From NCBI GenBank assembly GCA_905176665.1, contig CAJINA010000094.1:1-64000 (forward strand): a DNA stretch of 64,000 nucleotides. Reading direction: 5' to 3'. Each line of letters begins with the position of its first letter. Within the stretch, counting starts at the first letter, position 1. The notes below the pieces were generated by a model that was not told where the DNA came from, did not search any database, and was given only the letters and a program-made list of their open reading frames with translations. The DNA is from Olavius algarvensis Delta 4 endosymbiont. Lineage in GTDB: Bacteria > Desulfobacterota > Desulfobacteria > Desulfobacterales > CAJINA01. A program made the position numbers and the translations under genes. This document shows, one piece after another, positions 43,573 to 52,323 of this stretch.

Positions 43573-44547
43573 TCATTTTCCGTTAAAAGTAAATTCGCCT
43601 TTCCCGAGAATGTCGTGCAGGTGCAGGAGTCCTTTTACCTCGCCGGTCGGCCCGGTGATGGGCAGGACGGTGATCTGGTAACGTTCCATCAGGTTCAGGG
43701 CGTCATAGGCCGGGGCCTCCGGGGAGAGGGTTCGTGGGTCACGGGTCATGATGGTATCAACAGGCTGGTCAAAGGATGCCTTCTGGCGGGCTACAAAACG
43801 GCGGATATCGCCATCGGTAAGAATCCCCACCAGAATGTTGTCAGCATCCACTACGAAGACAGCCCCCAGTTCACAACTGTCAATGGCCTCGATAGCAGTT
43901 TGAATCGATTCGCCGGCGTGAACGGAGGGAATCGCGTTACCGGCCAACATTAATTCCGCAACCCGGTTGGACAACCGTTGACCAAGGGCTCCCCCGGGAT
44001 GAAACTTTTTAAAATCACTGCTATTGAATTCTTTCTTGTTCGTCAGGACAACTGCCAGGGCATCCCCCATGGCCAAAAGGGCCGTGGTGCTGGTCGTGGG
44101 GGCTAGGCCCAATGGGCAGGCCTCCTTGGCTACCCCAACATCCAGAATCAGATCGCTGTTTTTTGCCAGGGCCGAAGCCGGGTTGCCTGTCAGGGCCACG
44201 ACTTTGCAGCCGAGCATCTTGATACTTGGGATCAGGGCGTTGAGTTCCACGGTTTCCCCGCTGTTGGAAAGTGCCAACAGGATGTCATCCGCACTGACCA
44301 CGCCGAGATCTCCGTGCATTGCCTCCACCGGGTGCAGGAACATGGCCAGCGTCCCGGTGCTGTTCAAAGTGGCCACGATTTTTTTGCCGATCAACCCGGA
44401 CTTCCCGATCCCACTCACGATAACCCGGCCGCGCGCGGCCAGGATGAGGTCGATGACCCGGGTAAAATTGTCGTCCAGTTTGCCGGCGATCTCCAGAATG
44501 CCGGCCGCTTCGATTTCGAGAACCTCTATGGCTTGATCTTTAATCAT
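43573..44547 (-). CDS. kdsD: Arabinose-5-phosphate isomerase
   Basis: 324-residue enzyme giving arabinose 5-phosphate for Kdo synthesis. An N-terminal SIS domain (35-180; VSGIGKSGLIGKKIVATLNSTGT and PVEAMHGDLGVV) is followed by two CBS domains (205-320; EAIDSCELGAVFVVD). Complements waaA, which uses the Kdo product. A leader of about 220 bases separates it from the start of the next divergent gene. Confidence 0.94.
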   Translation of the reverse strand: MIKDQAIEVLEIEAAGILEIAGKLDDNFTRVIDLILAARGRVIVSGIGKSGLIGKKIVATLNSTGTLAMFLHPVEAMHGDLGVVSADDILLALSNSGETVELNALIPSIKMLGCKVVALTGNPASALAKNSDLILDVGVAKEACPLGLAPTTSTTALLAMGDALAVVLTNKKEFNSSDFKKFHPGGALGQRLSNRVAELMLAGNAIPSVHAGESIQTAIEAIDSCELGAVFVVDADNILVGILTDGDIRRFVARQKASFDQPVDTIMTRDPRTLSPEAPAYDALNLMERYQITVLPITGPTGEVKGLLHLHDILGKGEFTFNGK

Positions 44548-44768
44548 ATCTGATGCTTATATTCCGAAATCCGGTGTTGCAACGGGTAGGGCCAAGGAAA
44601 TGCTCGCCGCTCATTGGTTCGGGAGCTCAAGTTTCGATCCACCACGCCGATAAATAACGTGAAAGTAATGCCTTTGTGTCTGCCTTTAAAGGCAAAGTCG
44701 CAATTTTCTGTATAAAAATCAAGCGTTCTTTTGATCCGTATCTTTTTGAATAGTCGCATTAATTTTGC

Positions 44769-44797
44769 TTGACAAGCCGGAAAACGGTGTTTATAGT
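44769..44797 (+). promoter_or_regulatory. Strong sigma-70 promoter
   Basis: TTGACA (44769-44774), a 17-base spacer and TATAGT (44792-44797), 11 of 12 consensus bases. It lies 91 bases before the ATG of the PxxKW protein gene. The rest of the 44548-44888 gap shows no gene. Confidence 0.75.
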
Positions 44798-44888
44798 CCC
44801 GGCCAATTTACAGGACCTGACTTTAAAGGCCGGGGAATGCTCCCAGCCTTTTTTTGGTTTGAAAACATCTTATGAGGAGGTGATTCCC

Positions 44889-45167
44889 ATGCTTTGTACA
44901 ACTATTAGAGAAGGCCATGACTGCCATTTTATGACTGCTGCCGGCTGTTCCTACAACGGTGGTCTGTGTCATGAAATCGTTGAGCAGTGTGACGGCTGTA
45001 ACCGCAAGTCCGAATACGCATCCAAATGGTACTGCACCGCCTGCCCGGAGCCGGACGCCAAATGGAAAAACGGTAACTGCAATCTGGCCACCCACGTGAA
45101 AACGATGTCCGCTTCCAAAGCCCAGAAGATTAATCCGCTTAAGGCATCCAAGCGAGCTGCCAAGTAG
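44889..45167 (+). CDS. PxxKW family cysteine-rich protein
   Basis: 92-residue protein with ten cysteines. The pattern is CTTIREGHDCHF, AAGCSYNGGLCHE, EQCDGCNRK, WYCTACPEPDAKW and NCNLATH; the PDAKW pentad is the PxxKW signature of a family found in Desulfobacterota. The lysine-rich tail is basic. The cysteines could bind zinc or an Fe-S cluster. A strong ribosome binding site (AGGAGGTGA) and near-consensus promoter imply high expression. I chose ATG 44889 over an upstream in-frame start at 44769, which lies inside the promoter. Function unknown. Confidence 0.85.
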   Translation: MLCTTIREGHDCHFMTAAGCSYNGGLCHEIVEQCDGCNRKSEYASKWYCTACPEPDAKWKNGNCNLATHVKTMSASKAQKINPLKASKRAAK

Positions 45168-45311
45168 TGTCCGCCCACAGGCGGCATATTTTGGCCCGGA
45201 ACGGCGTTTTCACGCTTTTCCGATCCTCGACGTAGCGCCTGCTACGCCTCCGGTCTCAAAAGCGTTCAAGCCTTGCTCCGAACCAAAATCTACCGCCTGT
45301 GAACGAACACA
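45168..45311. repeat. Palindromic intergenic repeat, family A, copy 4
   Basis: Begins at the stop codon of the PxxKW gene. Ends TGTCCGCCCACAGGCGG and CCGCCTGTGAACGAACACA are inverted. The inner arms are TTTTGGCCCGGAACGGCG and GCCTTGCTCCGAACCAAAA. The core is ACGTAGCGCCTGCTACG. Confidence 0.8.
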
Positions 45312-45335
45312 GCAGGAATAGTTCTACTTTAGAAA

Positions 45336-45368
45336 AGCCCCGACCTTCAAAGGTTGGGGCTTTTTTTT
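45336..45368 (+). terminator. Intrinsic terminator
   Basis: AGCCCCGACCTT and AAGGTTGGGGCT form a 12-bp stem (one G-T pair) with a two-base loop, followed by eight T residues. It ends the PxxKW transcript after the family A repeat. A TTGACA at 45372 just beyond could begin a promoter for the aminotransferase gene, but no good -10 element follows. Confidence 0.9.
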
Positions 45369-45457
45369 GGCTTGACATATTTCCTTTGGCCCCTGTAAGT
45401 GGTAAGGTTCATATTTTAATGGTATTTCCTGCAATTCCCTTTCCATGGGAGTAATAA

Positions 45458-46765
45458 ATGAACCCAATTGCCAAAGAACTAAACGGTATTGTTGAGGCCG
45501 GCAACCCCCATTTGTTCGCCATGTTGTCCCAGATTGGCAAGAACCTGTTTTTCCCCAAGGGCATTTTAAGCCAAAGTGCGGAAGCCAAGGAAAAGGCACA
45601 TAACATCAATGCTACCATCGGGATCGCCAAAGAGTCGGGCCGCACCATGAAACTGGATTCGGTGGCGGCCTTTGTCAATGATATCCAGGCTAGCAATTAT
45701 CTGACCTATGCACCTTCGTTCGGAATCCCGAGTTTAAGGCAGGCCTGGAAGGCTTCACTCTATGACAAGAACGCCTCCCTGGCCGGCAAGGAGATCAGCC
45801 TGCCCGTGGTTACCAACGGCATCACCCACGCCATTGCCATATTTGCGGATGTCTGGCTGGACCCGGGCGATGTGGTCATTTTGCCGGAGATGATGTGGGG
45901 CAACTACAACCTGATTATGTCCGTGCGCAAAGGGGTTCGGATCAGTCATTACGGCCTGTTCAATACCGGCGGCGGCTTCAATCTGGATGCCTTCGAAGCC
46001 GCGGTAAAGAAAGAGGCGGCGGAAAACGACAAGATTACGGTCCTGCTGAATTTTCCCCAGAATCCTTCCGGGTATACCGCTACCGAAGCAGAGGGACGGC
46101 GGATAGTCGAAATCCTGACGGAAGTGGCTGTCGGCGGGACCTATGTACTGGCCGTATTCGACGATGCCTATTTCGGGCTGTTTTACGAGGAGGACACCCT
46201 GAAAGAATCCCTGTTTGCCCGCCTGTGCCAAAGCGATCCACGGCTTTTAGCCGTCAAGCTTGATGGGGCCACCAAAGAAAACTTTGTCTGGGGGCTGCGC
46301 GCCGGTTTTATTACCTACGGATGCCCTATCGAAAACGACTCGACGGCCGTCTACGATGCCCTGGAACGCAAAACCGCCGGCGCGGTTCGCGGCAACATTT
46401 CCAACGCCTCCCACCTGGGGCAGGCGATCATTTATCGATCCATGCAGGCCGAGACCTACCAGGCGGAGCAACAGGAGAAATTCAACATCCTCAAGGCCCG
46501 GGCCGAGCGGGTAAAAGAGGTGCTGGCCGACCCCAAGTATGCGGATGCCTGGGACGTCTATCCGTTCAACTCGGGCTACTTCATGTGTCTGCAGCTCAAA
46601 ACTGTGGATGCGGAAACATTACGGGTGCATCTGCTGGACAAGTATGGTGTGGGCCTGATCGCCCTGGGCGCGCGCAACCTGCGGGTGGCCTTCTCCTGCA
46701 TTGACGAAGCGCAGGTGGAAGAGCTGTTCGATACGATTTTAAAAGGAATAGAAGACCTGAACTAA
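45458..46765 (+). CDS. Class I/II PLP-dependent aminotransferase
   Basis: 435-residue fold-type I aminotransferase. Substrate and cofactor segments are FPQNPSGYTATEAEGRRI (the NPxGY motif), VFDDAYFGLF (PLP aspartate and tyrosine) and KLDGATKENFVWGLRAGF with the PLP lysine. It begins with an unusual N-terminal part (ELNGIVEAGNPHLFAMLSQIGKNLFFPKG). The usual substrate cannot be told. GGGAG precedes the ATG; a ClC channel gene follows after 27 bases. Confidence 0.87.
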   Translation: MNPIAKELNGIVEAGNPHLFAMLSQIGKNLFFPKGILSQSAEAKEKAHNINATIGIAKESGRTMKLDSVAAFVNDIQASNYLTYAPSFGIPSLRQAWKASLYDKNASLAGKEISLPVVTNGITHAIAIFADVWLDPGDVVILPEMMWGNYNLIMSVRKGVRISHYGLFNTGGGFNLDAFEAAVKKEAAENDKITVLLNFPQNPSGYTATEAEGRRIVEILTEVAVGGTYVLAVFDDAYFGLFYEEDTLKESLFARLCQSDPRLLAVKLDGATKENFVWGLRAGFITYGCPIENDSTAVYDALERKTAGAVRGNISNASHLGQAIIYRSMQAETYQAEQQEKFNILKARAERVKEVLADPKYADAWDVYPFNSGYFMCLQLKTVDAETLRVHLLDKYGVGLIALGARNLRVAFSCIDEAQVEELFDTILKGIEDLN

Positions 46766-46792
46766 CGGTTACCTGATCTCTATGCTGCTATC

Positions 46793-48613
46793 ATGCTGAA
46801 GCGAATTTTAAAGCGCCTGCTTCCCGTGGCCGGGGAAGATATGTCGGAGAACATCACCCATGCCGGCAAATGGGCGTTCTATTTCGTGCTGATCGGCCTG
46901 ATCGCCGGTCTCGGGTCGATCCTGTTTCACTACCTGTGCCTGCTGGGGAGCCACTACTTTATGGACATGGTGGCGGGCTACCGGCCGCCGGCCCCGGCCG
47001 GCGAGCACCATATCCTGACGCCCACGACAACGCCTTTCAGCCGCTGGATGCTCTTATTCCTGCCGGCCCTGGGTGGTATCTTCAGCGGCTGGCTGGTCTA
47101 TACCTATGCCCCGGAAGCAGAGGGCCACGGTACGGATGCGGCGATTGATGCCTTTCACAACCGGGGCGGGTTTATCCGCGGGCGGGTACCGTTTGTCAAA
47201 ACCCTGGCATCGGCGGTTACGCTGACGACCGGCGGCAGCGGCGGCCGGGAAGGACCCATCGCCCAGATTGGCGCCGGCTTCGGGTCTTTTCTCGCAACCA
47301 AGCTCAACCTTACCGACCGCGACCGGCGCATTATGATGGCGGCCGGCATCGGGGCCGGGGTCGGCAGTATTTTCCGGGCCCCCCTGGCCGGGGCCCTGTT
47401 CGCGGCCGAGGTTCTTTACCGCGATCCTGAATTTGAATCGGATGTCATCATCCCGGCGGGGATTTCTTCGGTAGTGGCCTATTGTCTCTTTTGCCTGGTG
47501 TTCGGTTGGGGTTCCCTTTTCGAATCGCCCGATTTCGTATTCCGCAATCCTTTGGAACTCGGTCCTTATCTTGTCCTGGCCCTGGTCCTGGTGGCAACCG
47601 GTGTGCTTTACATCAAGTCCTTTTACGGACTGACCGCCCTGTTCCACAAATTGTCGATTCCCAACCACTTCAAGCCGGCCATCGGTGGACTGTGCACGGG
47701 CATTATCGGATTCTTCCTGCCCCAGGCCCTGGCCTTCGGGTACGGGTTTGCCCAGATGGCCCTCAACAACCAACTGACGATTTCATTTCTGCTGGCCCTG
47801 GCCATCGGCAAGATTTTTACGACCAGTTTCTCCATCGGGTCAGGCGGCAGCGGCGGGGTCTTCGGTCCCTCGATCGTGATCGGCGGCGCCATGGGCGGCG
47901 CGGTGGGCAAGTTTTTCCATAACATCATGCCGGGTGTGGTCACCGAACCGGGCGCCTTTGTGGTGGTGGGCATGGCCGGGTTTTTTACCGCGGTGTCCAA
48001 CACGCCGATCTCCACCATCATCTTCGTTAGCGAAATGACCAATTCCTACCACCTGCTGCTGCCCAGTTTGATGGTCTGCTCGGTGGCGTATCTGGTGGCC
48101 CGTAAATGGACCATTTTTCACAATCAGGTTAAGGGGCGCATCGATTCCCCGGCCCATGCCGGCGAGTTTTTCGTGGACATCCTGCAGTCCATCCATGTCA
48201 AAGACCTTATGGCCAAGGTTCGTAAAGTGGACCTGATTCCACAGAACATGCCCTTTATGGAATTCAAACAGTATTTTTCCAAAACCAAGCAGCACTATTT
48301 TCCGGTAATGGACACTCATGAACGGCTGGTGGGCATCTTCTCCAGTACCGATATCCGCGAAGTGCTCTTCACCCCGGAAATCGAACACCTGGTCGTGGTC
48401 AACGACATCGCCACAACCGATATCATCGTCACCACAATGGCGGACGACCTCAATTCGGTCATGCAGAAGTTTACCACCCGGAATATCGAGAGCCTGCCGG
48501 TGGTCCGGGAGGATGACCACGGTATCTTGATCGGCATGCTGCGCCGTCGGGAAGTAATCGCTTATTACAATGAGCGGGTTCAGGAGATGAAGAGCCGGAC
48601 GGGCAAAGGGTAG
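46793..48613 (+). CDS. ClC-family chloride channel/transporter with CBS domains
   Basis: 606-residue membrane protein. Ten or more hydrophobic helices fill residues 25-445. The anion selectivity motif GSGGREGP (148-155, with the gating glutamate at about 153) and the later GSGGSGGVFGPS are clear. Two CBS domains (about 460-590; IHVKDLMAKVRKVDLIPQNM and TTDIIVTTMADDLNSV) follow and may sense nucleotides. It could be a channel or an H+/Cl- exchanger. Confidence 0.92.
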   Translation: MLKRILKRLLPVAGEDMSENITHAGKWAFYFVLIGLIAGLGSILFHYLCLLGSHYFMDMVAGYRPPAPAGEHHILTPTTTPFSRWMLLFLPALGGIFSGWLVYTYAPEAEGHGTDAAIDAFHNRGGFIRGRVPFVKTLASAVTLTTGGSGGREGPIAQIGAGFGSFLATKLNLTDRDRRIMMAAGIGAGVGSIFRAPLAGALFAAEVLYRDPEFESDVIIPAGISSVVAYCLFCLVFGWGSLFESPDFVFRNPLELGPYLVLALVLVATGVLYIKSFYGLTALFHKLSIPNHFKPAIGGLCTGIIGFFLPQALAFGYGFAQMALNNQLTISFLLALAIGKIFTTSFSIGSGGSGGVFGPSIVIGGAMGGAVGKFFHNIMPGVVTEPGAFVVVGMAGFFTAVSNTPISTIIFVSEMTNSYHLLLPSLMVCSVAYLVARKWTIFHNQVKGRIDSPAHAGEFFVDILQSIHVKDLMAKVRKVDLIPQNMPFMEFKQYFSKTKQHYFPVMDTHERLVGIFSSTDIREVLFTPEIEHLVVVNDIATTDIIVTTMADDLNSVMQKFTTRNIESLPVVREDDHGILIGMLRRREVIAYYNERVQEMKSRTGKG

Positions 48614-48692
48614 CGTGGGCGGGGATAACAATCTGCCTCGTTTTCAATGCTCAATAAATTAAAGTCACCATCCCAACAAAGGAGTCCGAGAA

Positions 48693-49064
48693 ATGGAAGT
48701 TGTCGTTTACTTACTTGGTTGCGGAATGATTGCTTATTGCAGCTATTTGAATCTCTATACCCGCCAAGCAGTCAACGCATTAAAAAGCCTATTCCAAAAT
48801 TATCAGCTTAAATATTTGTCTATCATTCCAGCGATTGTCGCCGTTTTGTTTCTTATGTCCACACCGGTGGTTAAATGCCCCTGGCCTTTCTGGATAGTTG
48901 GAATCCTGGCCGCTATTGAAGCCATAGTTGCTTTTATCAATCCACGGAAAATCTATAGTAGAATGCTTGATTGGCTATTTGAGAATGTATCGTATCAGGC
49001 CTATAGAATGGTAGGGATTGTTGGAATTATATTTGGGACTCTACTTCTTACTTTGGTTAAGTAA
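48693..49064 (+). CDS. Small multi-pass membrane protein, unknown
   Basis: 123-residue protein with about four hydrophobic helices (VVYLLGCGMIAYCSYLNLY; SIIPAIVAVLFLMST; PFWIVGILAAIEAIVAFI; MVGIVGIIFGTLLLTLV). AAAGGAG lies before the ATG. The coding sequence is visibly richer in A and T than its neighbours, which suggests recent acquisition or weak selection on codon use. No homologue recognised. Confidence 0.65.
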   Translation: MEVVVYLLGCGMIAYCSYLNLYTRQAVNALKSLFQNYQLKYLSIIPAIVAVLFLMSTPVVKCPWPFWIVGILAAIEAIVAFINPRKIYSRMLDWLFENVSYQAYRMVGIVGIIFGTLLLTLVK

Positions 49065-49113
49065 ATAGGCAAGCGGCTATCGGAAAATTATGATTCCTGG
49101 CCAATATCTACAT

Positions 49114-49854
49114 TTAATAATCTACCTTCACTAGAAAGAGCCCCTGGGGTGGTGCAGTTGCACCGGCCTGCTCCCGATCTCGCGATTCCAGGATGGTTTT
49201 AAAATCACCGGATGTGAGTTTGCCCCGGCCCACTTCCACCAGTGTTCCTACGATATTGCGCACCATGTAGCGCAGAAAACCGTCGCCCTCGATTTCGAAA
49301 ACCAGGTGTCCTGCGGACGCTGCAGAGAGCTGGGCCTTGTATATAGTACGCAAGGTGGATGAGCGCGGGCTGCCGGTGCCCTCGAAGGCTTTAAAGTCGT
49401 GCTCGCCCACTACATATGCTGCGGCCGTCTGCATGGCGTCGAGATCGAGCTTTTTGCGTACGTGCCATACAAAGCGTTTATCCACAGCCGTGGGGACCGG
49501 GCGATTCAAAATGCGGTAGCGGTAGGTCTTGCGCCGGGCATCATAGCGCGCATGGAAGTCGGCCGGCATCTTTTCGCAGGATTTGATGACGATATCGTCG
49601 GGTAGCAGGCTGTTGAGGCCTTTGAGAAACTCTTCGGAAGTGATGGCGGTTTCACAGGTGAAATGGGCCACCTGACCGAGGGCGTGGACGCCGGCATCCG
49701 TTCGTCCGGAGGCGGCCAGGGAGACTTCCTGGCGGGTCATGACCGCCAGCGCTTTTTCGATTTCCGCCTGGATGCTGCGGTCGGCCGCCTGGCGCTGCCA
49801 GCCATGGTAGGCGGTGCCGTCGTACTCGATCACCAGTTTGAACTTTGCTTCCAT
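49114..49854 (-). CDS. truA: tRNA pseudouridine(38-40) synthase
   Basis: 246-residue enzyme modifying positions 38-40 of the tRNA anticodon arm. Motifs are YDGTAYHGWQRQ near the N-terminus and the catalytic aspartate segment SGRTDAGVHALGQVAHF. FEIEGDGFLRYMVRNIVGTLVEVGRG is also typical. Length is normal. Convergent with the small membrane protein gene and 19 bases beyond the AEC transporter gene. Confidence 0.95.
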   Translation of the reverse strand: MEAKFKLVIEYDGTAYHGWQRQAADRSIQAEIEKALAVMTRQEVSLAASGRTDAGVHALGQVAHFTCETAITSEEFLKGLNSLLPDDIVIKSCEKMPADFHARYDARRKTYRYRILNRPVPTAVDKRFVWHVRKKLDLDAMQTAAAYVVGEHDFKAFEGTGSPRSSTLRTIYKAQLSAASAGHLVFEIEGDGFLRYMVRNIVGTLVEVGRGKLTSGDFKTILESRDREQAGATAPPQGLFLVKVDY

Positions 49855-49873
49855 ACCTATACCAATTAAAAAT

Positions 49874-50791
49874 TTAGAAAAATATCAACAGCACCGCAGT
49901 CAAAGACGCAAAGGACAGGATCGTAGACAGTACGATGGATGCCGCGGCTAACCGGGTATCACTGCCGAGCTGAGAAGAGAGCACATACAGGGCCGTGGAG
50001 GTGGGCAGCGCAAAGAAGATCATGCCGGTCTGGATTTCAAACTGGTTGACGCCGAACAGCTTTAAGCATCCGTAACCGACCAGGGGAAGGAGAATCAGCT
50101 TGATGACGGCTGCGATTAAAGATGGCCGCATATAGCCGGCCAAAGATTTAAGGGTCAGGGAACCACCGATGCTCAGCAAGGCCAGCGGCAGGGTCACCAT
50201 GGAGATCAGACTCAGGGCATTGTTGATGAATACCGGAAACGTGTTGATGAATCGGGCGTAGATCAGCCCGGCCAGGCAGGCCAGGACCAGCGGGTTGGAG
50301 ACCAGGGCCTTCAGCGTAAGGCTGACACGTGAATTTCCGGAGCCGGCGTCTTCGCCATACCAGGAGAGGGTAGCGACAGCCAGGACATTGATAAACGGAA
50401 TCAGGAATCCAATCAAAATACCGAAGTTACGAACCCCGGGTTCACCCTGGGCACTGAGAATGATGGCCATGCCGATGTACGTATTGAAACGGTAACAGCT
50501 CTGGGAGTATGACCCGGCCTGAAAAGCGGTAATCCGGAAGATTTTCAGGGCAATCGCACTGATCAGGTAAATGGCGGCCACCGCGGCCAGGGCGGCGCCG
50601 CAGAAGCTCCAGGGAATGCCCGCCGCGGTCTGGGCACCCCCGATTTTCCAGAACAACATGGCCGGGAAGAAGATAAAGTATACGAGGCGATCCGCCGTCT
50701 TCAAAAACGCCTCGTCGGTAATCCGGTAATATTTCAGAGCGACCCCCAACACAACGAGGGCGAATACCGGGAAAAGTGAATTCAGGACCAT
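49874..50791 (-). CDS. AEC-family permease (auxin efflux carrier type)
   Basis: 305-residue ten-helix membrane protein. The duplicated five-helix architecture typical of AEC carriers is visible, with N-terminal SLFPVFALVVLGVALKYY and a central charged break GEDAGSGNSRVS. Characterised relatives move malate, malonate or auxin. It precedes truA on the minus strand. Substrate unknown. Confidence 0.85.
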   Translation of the reverse strand: MVLNSLFPVFALVVLGVALKYYRITDEAFLKTADRLVYFIFFPAMLFWKIGGAQTAAGIPWSFCGAALAAVAAIYLISAIALKIFRITAFQAGSYSQSCYRFNTYIGMAIILSAQGEPGVRNFGILIGFLIPFINVLAVATLSWYGEDAGSGNSRVSLTLKALVSNPLVLACLAGLIYARFINTFPVFINNALSLISMVTLPLALLSIGGSLTLKSLAGYMRPSLIAAVIKLILLPLVGYGCLKLFGVNQFEIQTGMIFFALPTSTALYVLSSQLGSDTRLAAASIVLSTILSFASLTAVLLIFF

Positions 50792-50841
50792 AGCGACCTT
50801 TTACAGCAGTTAATATCCCTACAGTGGGCGGAGAGTTTTGA

Positions 50842-50886
50842 TTTGACATACAATCCGGAACTTGTCAAATTACAGCGCTGTTGTAA
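50842..50886. promoter_or_regulatory. Inverted repeats upstream of the small selenoprotein
   Basis: TTTGACA (50842-50848), 14 bases, TGTCAAA (50863-50869). Then TTACA (50870-50874), 7 bases, TGTAA (50882-50886). The arms contain the possible -35 hexamer TTGTCA and lead into TAAATT 16 bases later. They lie 42-87 bases before the ATG at 50929 and could be a promoter with an overlapping operator. Confidence 0.35.
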
Positions 50887-50928
50887 ATTAGTTCACAAAG
50901 ATTGACACGAATCAGGAGAGCGTGTGAG

Positions 50929-51114
50929 ATGATGGATGAAATTAGAGCGACCTGCCCCGTCTGTAGACGGCCCCTCGTGATGAAACGGACTTGAACCAGG
51001 GTGACTCTGGCCTGCCGGGTATGCGGGCGTGATTTTTCCCTGGAGCAATTTTCCGAAGAGCTGGATGACGAGTTCGAACGACAGTTTGCCAATGTGCGGT
51101 GTGACCGGTTATGA
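50929..51114 (+). CDS. Dual-CxxC small selenoprotein (in-frame UGA)
   Basis: 61-residue protein if UGA at 50992-50994 is read as selenocysteine (residue 22). It has TCPVC before and ACRVC after, with U22 in KRT-U-TRVT between the pairs, the pattern of the dual-CxxC small selenoprotein family annotated in Desulfobacterota. AGGAG precedes the ATG. The true stop, TGA at 51112, overlaps the ATG of the pseudouridine synthase (ATGA), which would be odd for non-coding sequence. A CCAG-loop-CTGG hairpin directly follows the UGA. Probably binds metal or acts in redox or selenium metabolism; unproven. Confidence 0.75.
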
Positions 51115-51815
51115 AACCCATGCGTTTGCAAAAATTCCTTTCTGCTGCCGGGGTGTGTTCCCGCCGGAAAGGGGAAACCCTCATCCAGGTCGGCCGCGTT
51201 ACAGTTAACGGAGAGCGGGTTACGACCCTGGGGACCCAGGTTGACCCGGACACGGACCAGGTATCTGTAGATGGCAAACCGGCGATCTTGAAATCCGATC
51301 GCGTTTACCTGGCCCTGCACAAGCCGGAAGGGTACGTCACCTCCTGCGACCATCCCGGTGAGAAAATTGTACTGGATCTGGTGAAAAGCGACCGCCGACT
51401 TTTTCCGGTCGGACGCCTGGACAAGGAATCCACCGGCTTGCTCCTGCTCACTGATGACGGCCGTATTCACCACCGGTTGTCGCATCCCTCTTTCGACCAT
51501 GAAAAAGAATATGACGTGACGGTTGCTAAACCCCTGACACCAGGTGTTTTAAAGAAGCTGGCCAGGGGGGTGGCGATACAGGGCAAGCAGACCAGGCCGG
51601 CGCAAGTGAAAAAACTTTCCGCCAACCGTTTTCTCATCATCCTCCAGGAAGGCCGCAACCGCCAGATCCGCCGCATGGTGGGCAAGGTGGGCCATACCGT
51701 ACAACACCTGAAACGGATTCGCGTGGCCCACATCCAACTGGGCAAGTTGAAAAAAGGCAGCTGGCGGCACCTCACACCCCAAGAGCGAAGACAGCTGCTC
51801 GAGCTTGTGACGTGA
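51111..51815 (+). CDS. RluB/RsuA-family ribosomal pseudouridine synthase
   Basis: 234-residue enzyme. The S4 RNA-binding domain (MRLQKFLSAAGVCSRRKGETLIQ) is followed by a catalytic domain with LALHKPEGYVTSCDH and the aspartate segment FPVGRLDKESTGLLLLTDDG. Modifies rRNA (RluB, RluE, RluF or RsuA; the specificity is unclear). Its start overlaps the small selenoprotein gene by 4 bases, implying translational coupling. Confidence 0.92.
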   Translation: MKPMRLQKFLSAAGVCSRRKGETLIQVGRVTVNGERVTTLGTQVDPDTDQVSVDGKPAILKSDRVYLALHKPEGYVTSCDHPGEKIVLDLVKSDRRLFPVGRLDKESTGLLLLTDDGRIHHRLSHPSFDHEKEYDVTVAKPLTPGVLKKLARGVAIQGKQTRPAQVKKLSANRFLIILQEGRNRQIRRMVGKVGHTVQHLKRIRVAHIQLGKLKKGSWRHLTPQERRQLLELVT

Positions 51816-52035
51816 ACGTCCGGCAAGGCCAGGTGAAGGCCCGCGCATGGACGTCCACGTGGCGGCCGGTCCAGGCCAGACACAACCCGAGCAACGGTAG
51901 TACCTATTATTTCAGCCCTAATGGCTTATATTCGGTTAAGCTCCCAACTGCAGCGATTATCATTTCCCACCTCACCCGCGAACTATCCCGGGCTGATCCT
52001 TAATGAGAACCGGTACACCTGTCCGTAAGGTCAAC

Positions 52036-52191
52036 ATGGACAATCATACGCCACAGGTCGCCCGTGCACCCCTGGCAGCGCGCATCATCCTTTTCCCGAT
52101 GCTCAGCATCCTTCTGTTTGTCATGGTTATCTATGTGATCTTTTTGCCGGCCCCAACGTACAAAACCGGCCAATCGATAAATTTGACATAA
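52036..52191 (+). CDS. Possible 51-residue single-span membrane protein
   Basis: MDNHTPQVARAPLAARI is followed by a clear membrane helix (ILFPMLSILLFVMVIYVIFL) and a short polar tail. The ribosome binding site (TAAGG) is weak. It lies between the pseudouridine synthase and arsR genes in a region without other genes. The recognisable hydrophobic helix is the only support. Confidence 0.35.
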   Translation: MDNHTPQVARAPLAARIILFPMLSILLFVMVIYVIFLPAPTYKTGQSINLT

Positions 52192-52280
52192 TAACGATAT
52201 GTTAAGTGGGGGGCTCCCAACCGGGGAGGGGAAAAGAGAAAAAACCGCTTGACAGGGAGCCCGTCATGCAGTACTTTCAT

Positions 52281-52296
52281 TTCGAAAGTTATCGAA
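52281..52296. promoter_or_regulatory. Candidate ArsR operator
   Basis: TTCGA (52281-52285), 6 bases, TCGAA (52292-52296), a perfect inverted repeat between a possible promoter (TTGACA, 17 bases, TACTTT) and the arsR start, the usual location of an ArsR site. Confidence 0.5.
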
Positions 52297-52323
52297 TTGT
52301 AAAAAACGTTAACTGGAGCAATC

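Noticed and set aside
51812..52003. 63-codon frame after the pseudouridine synthase
   Set aside because: It overlaps the stop of the upstream gene but has no hydrophobic or motif content and is not supported by a ribosome binding site.
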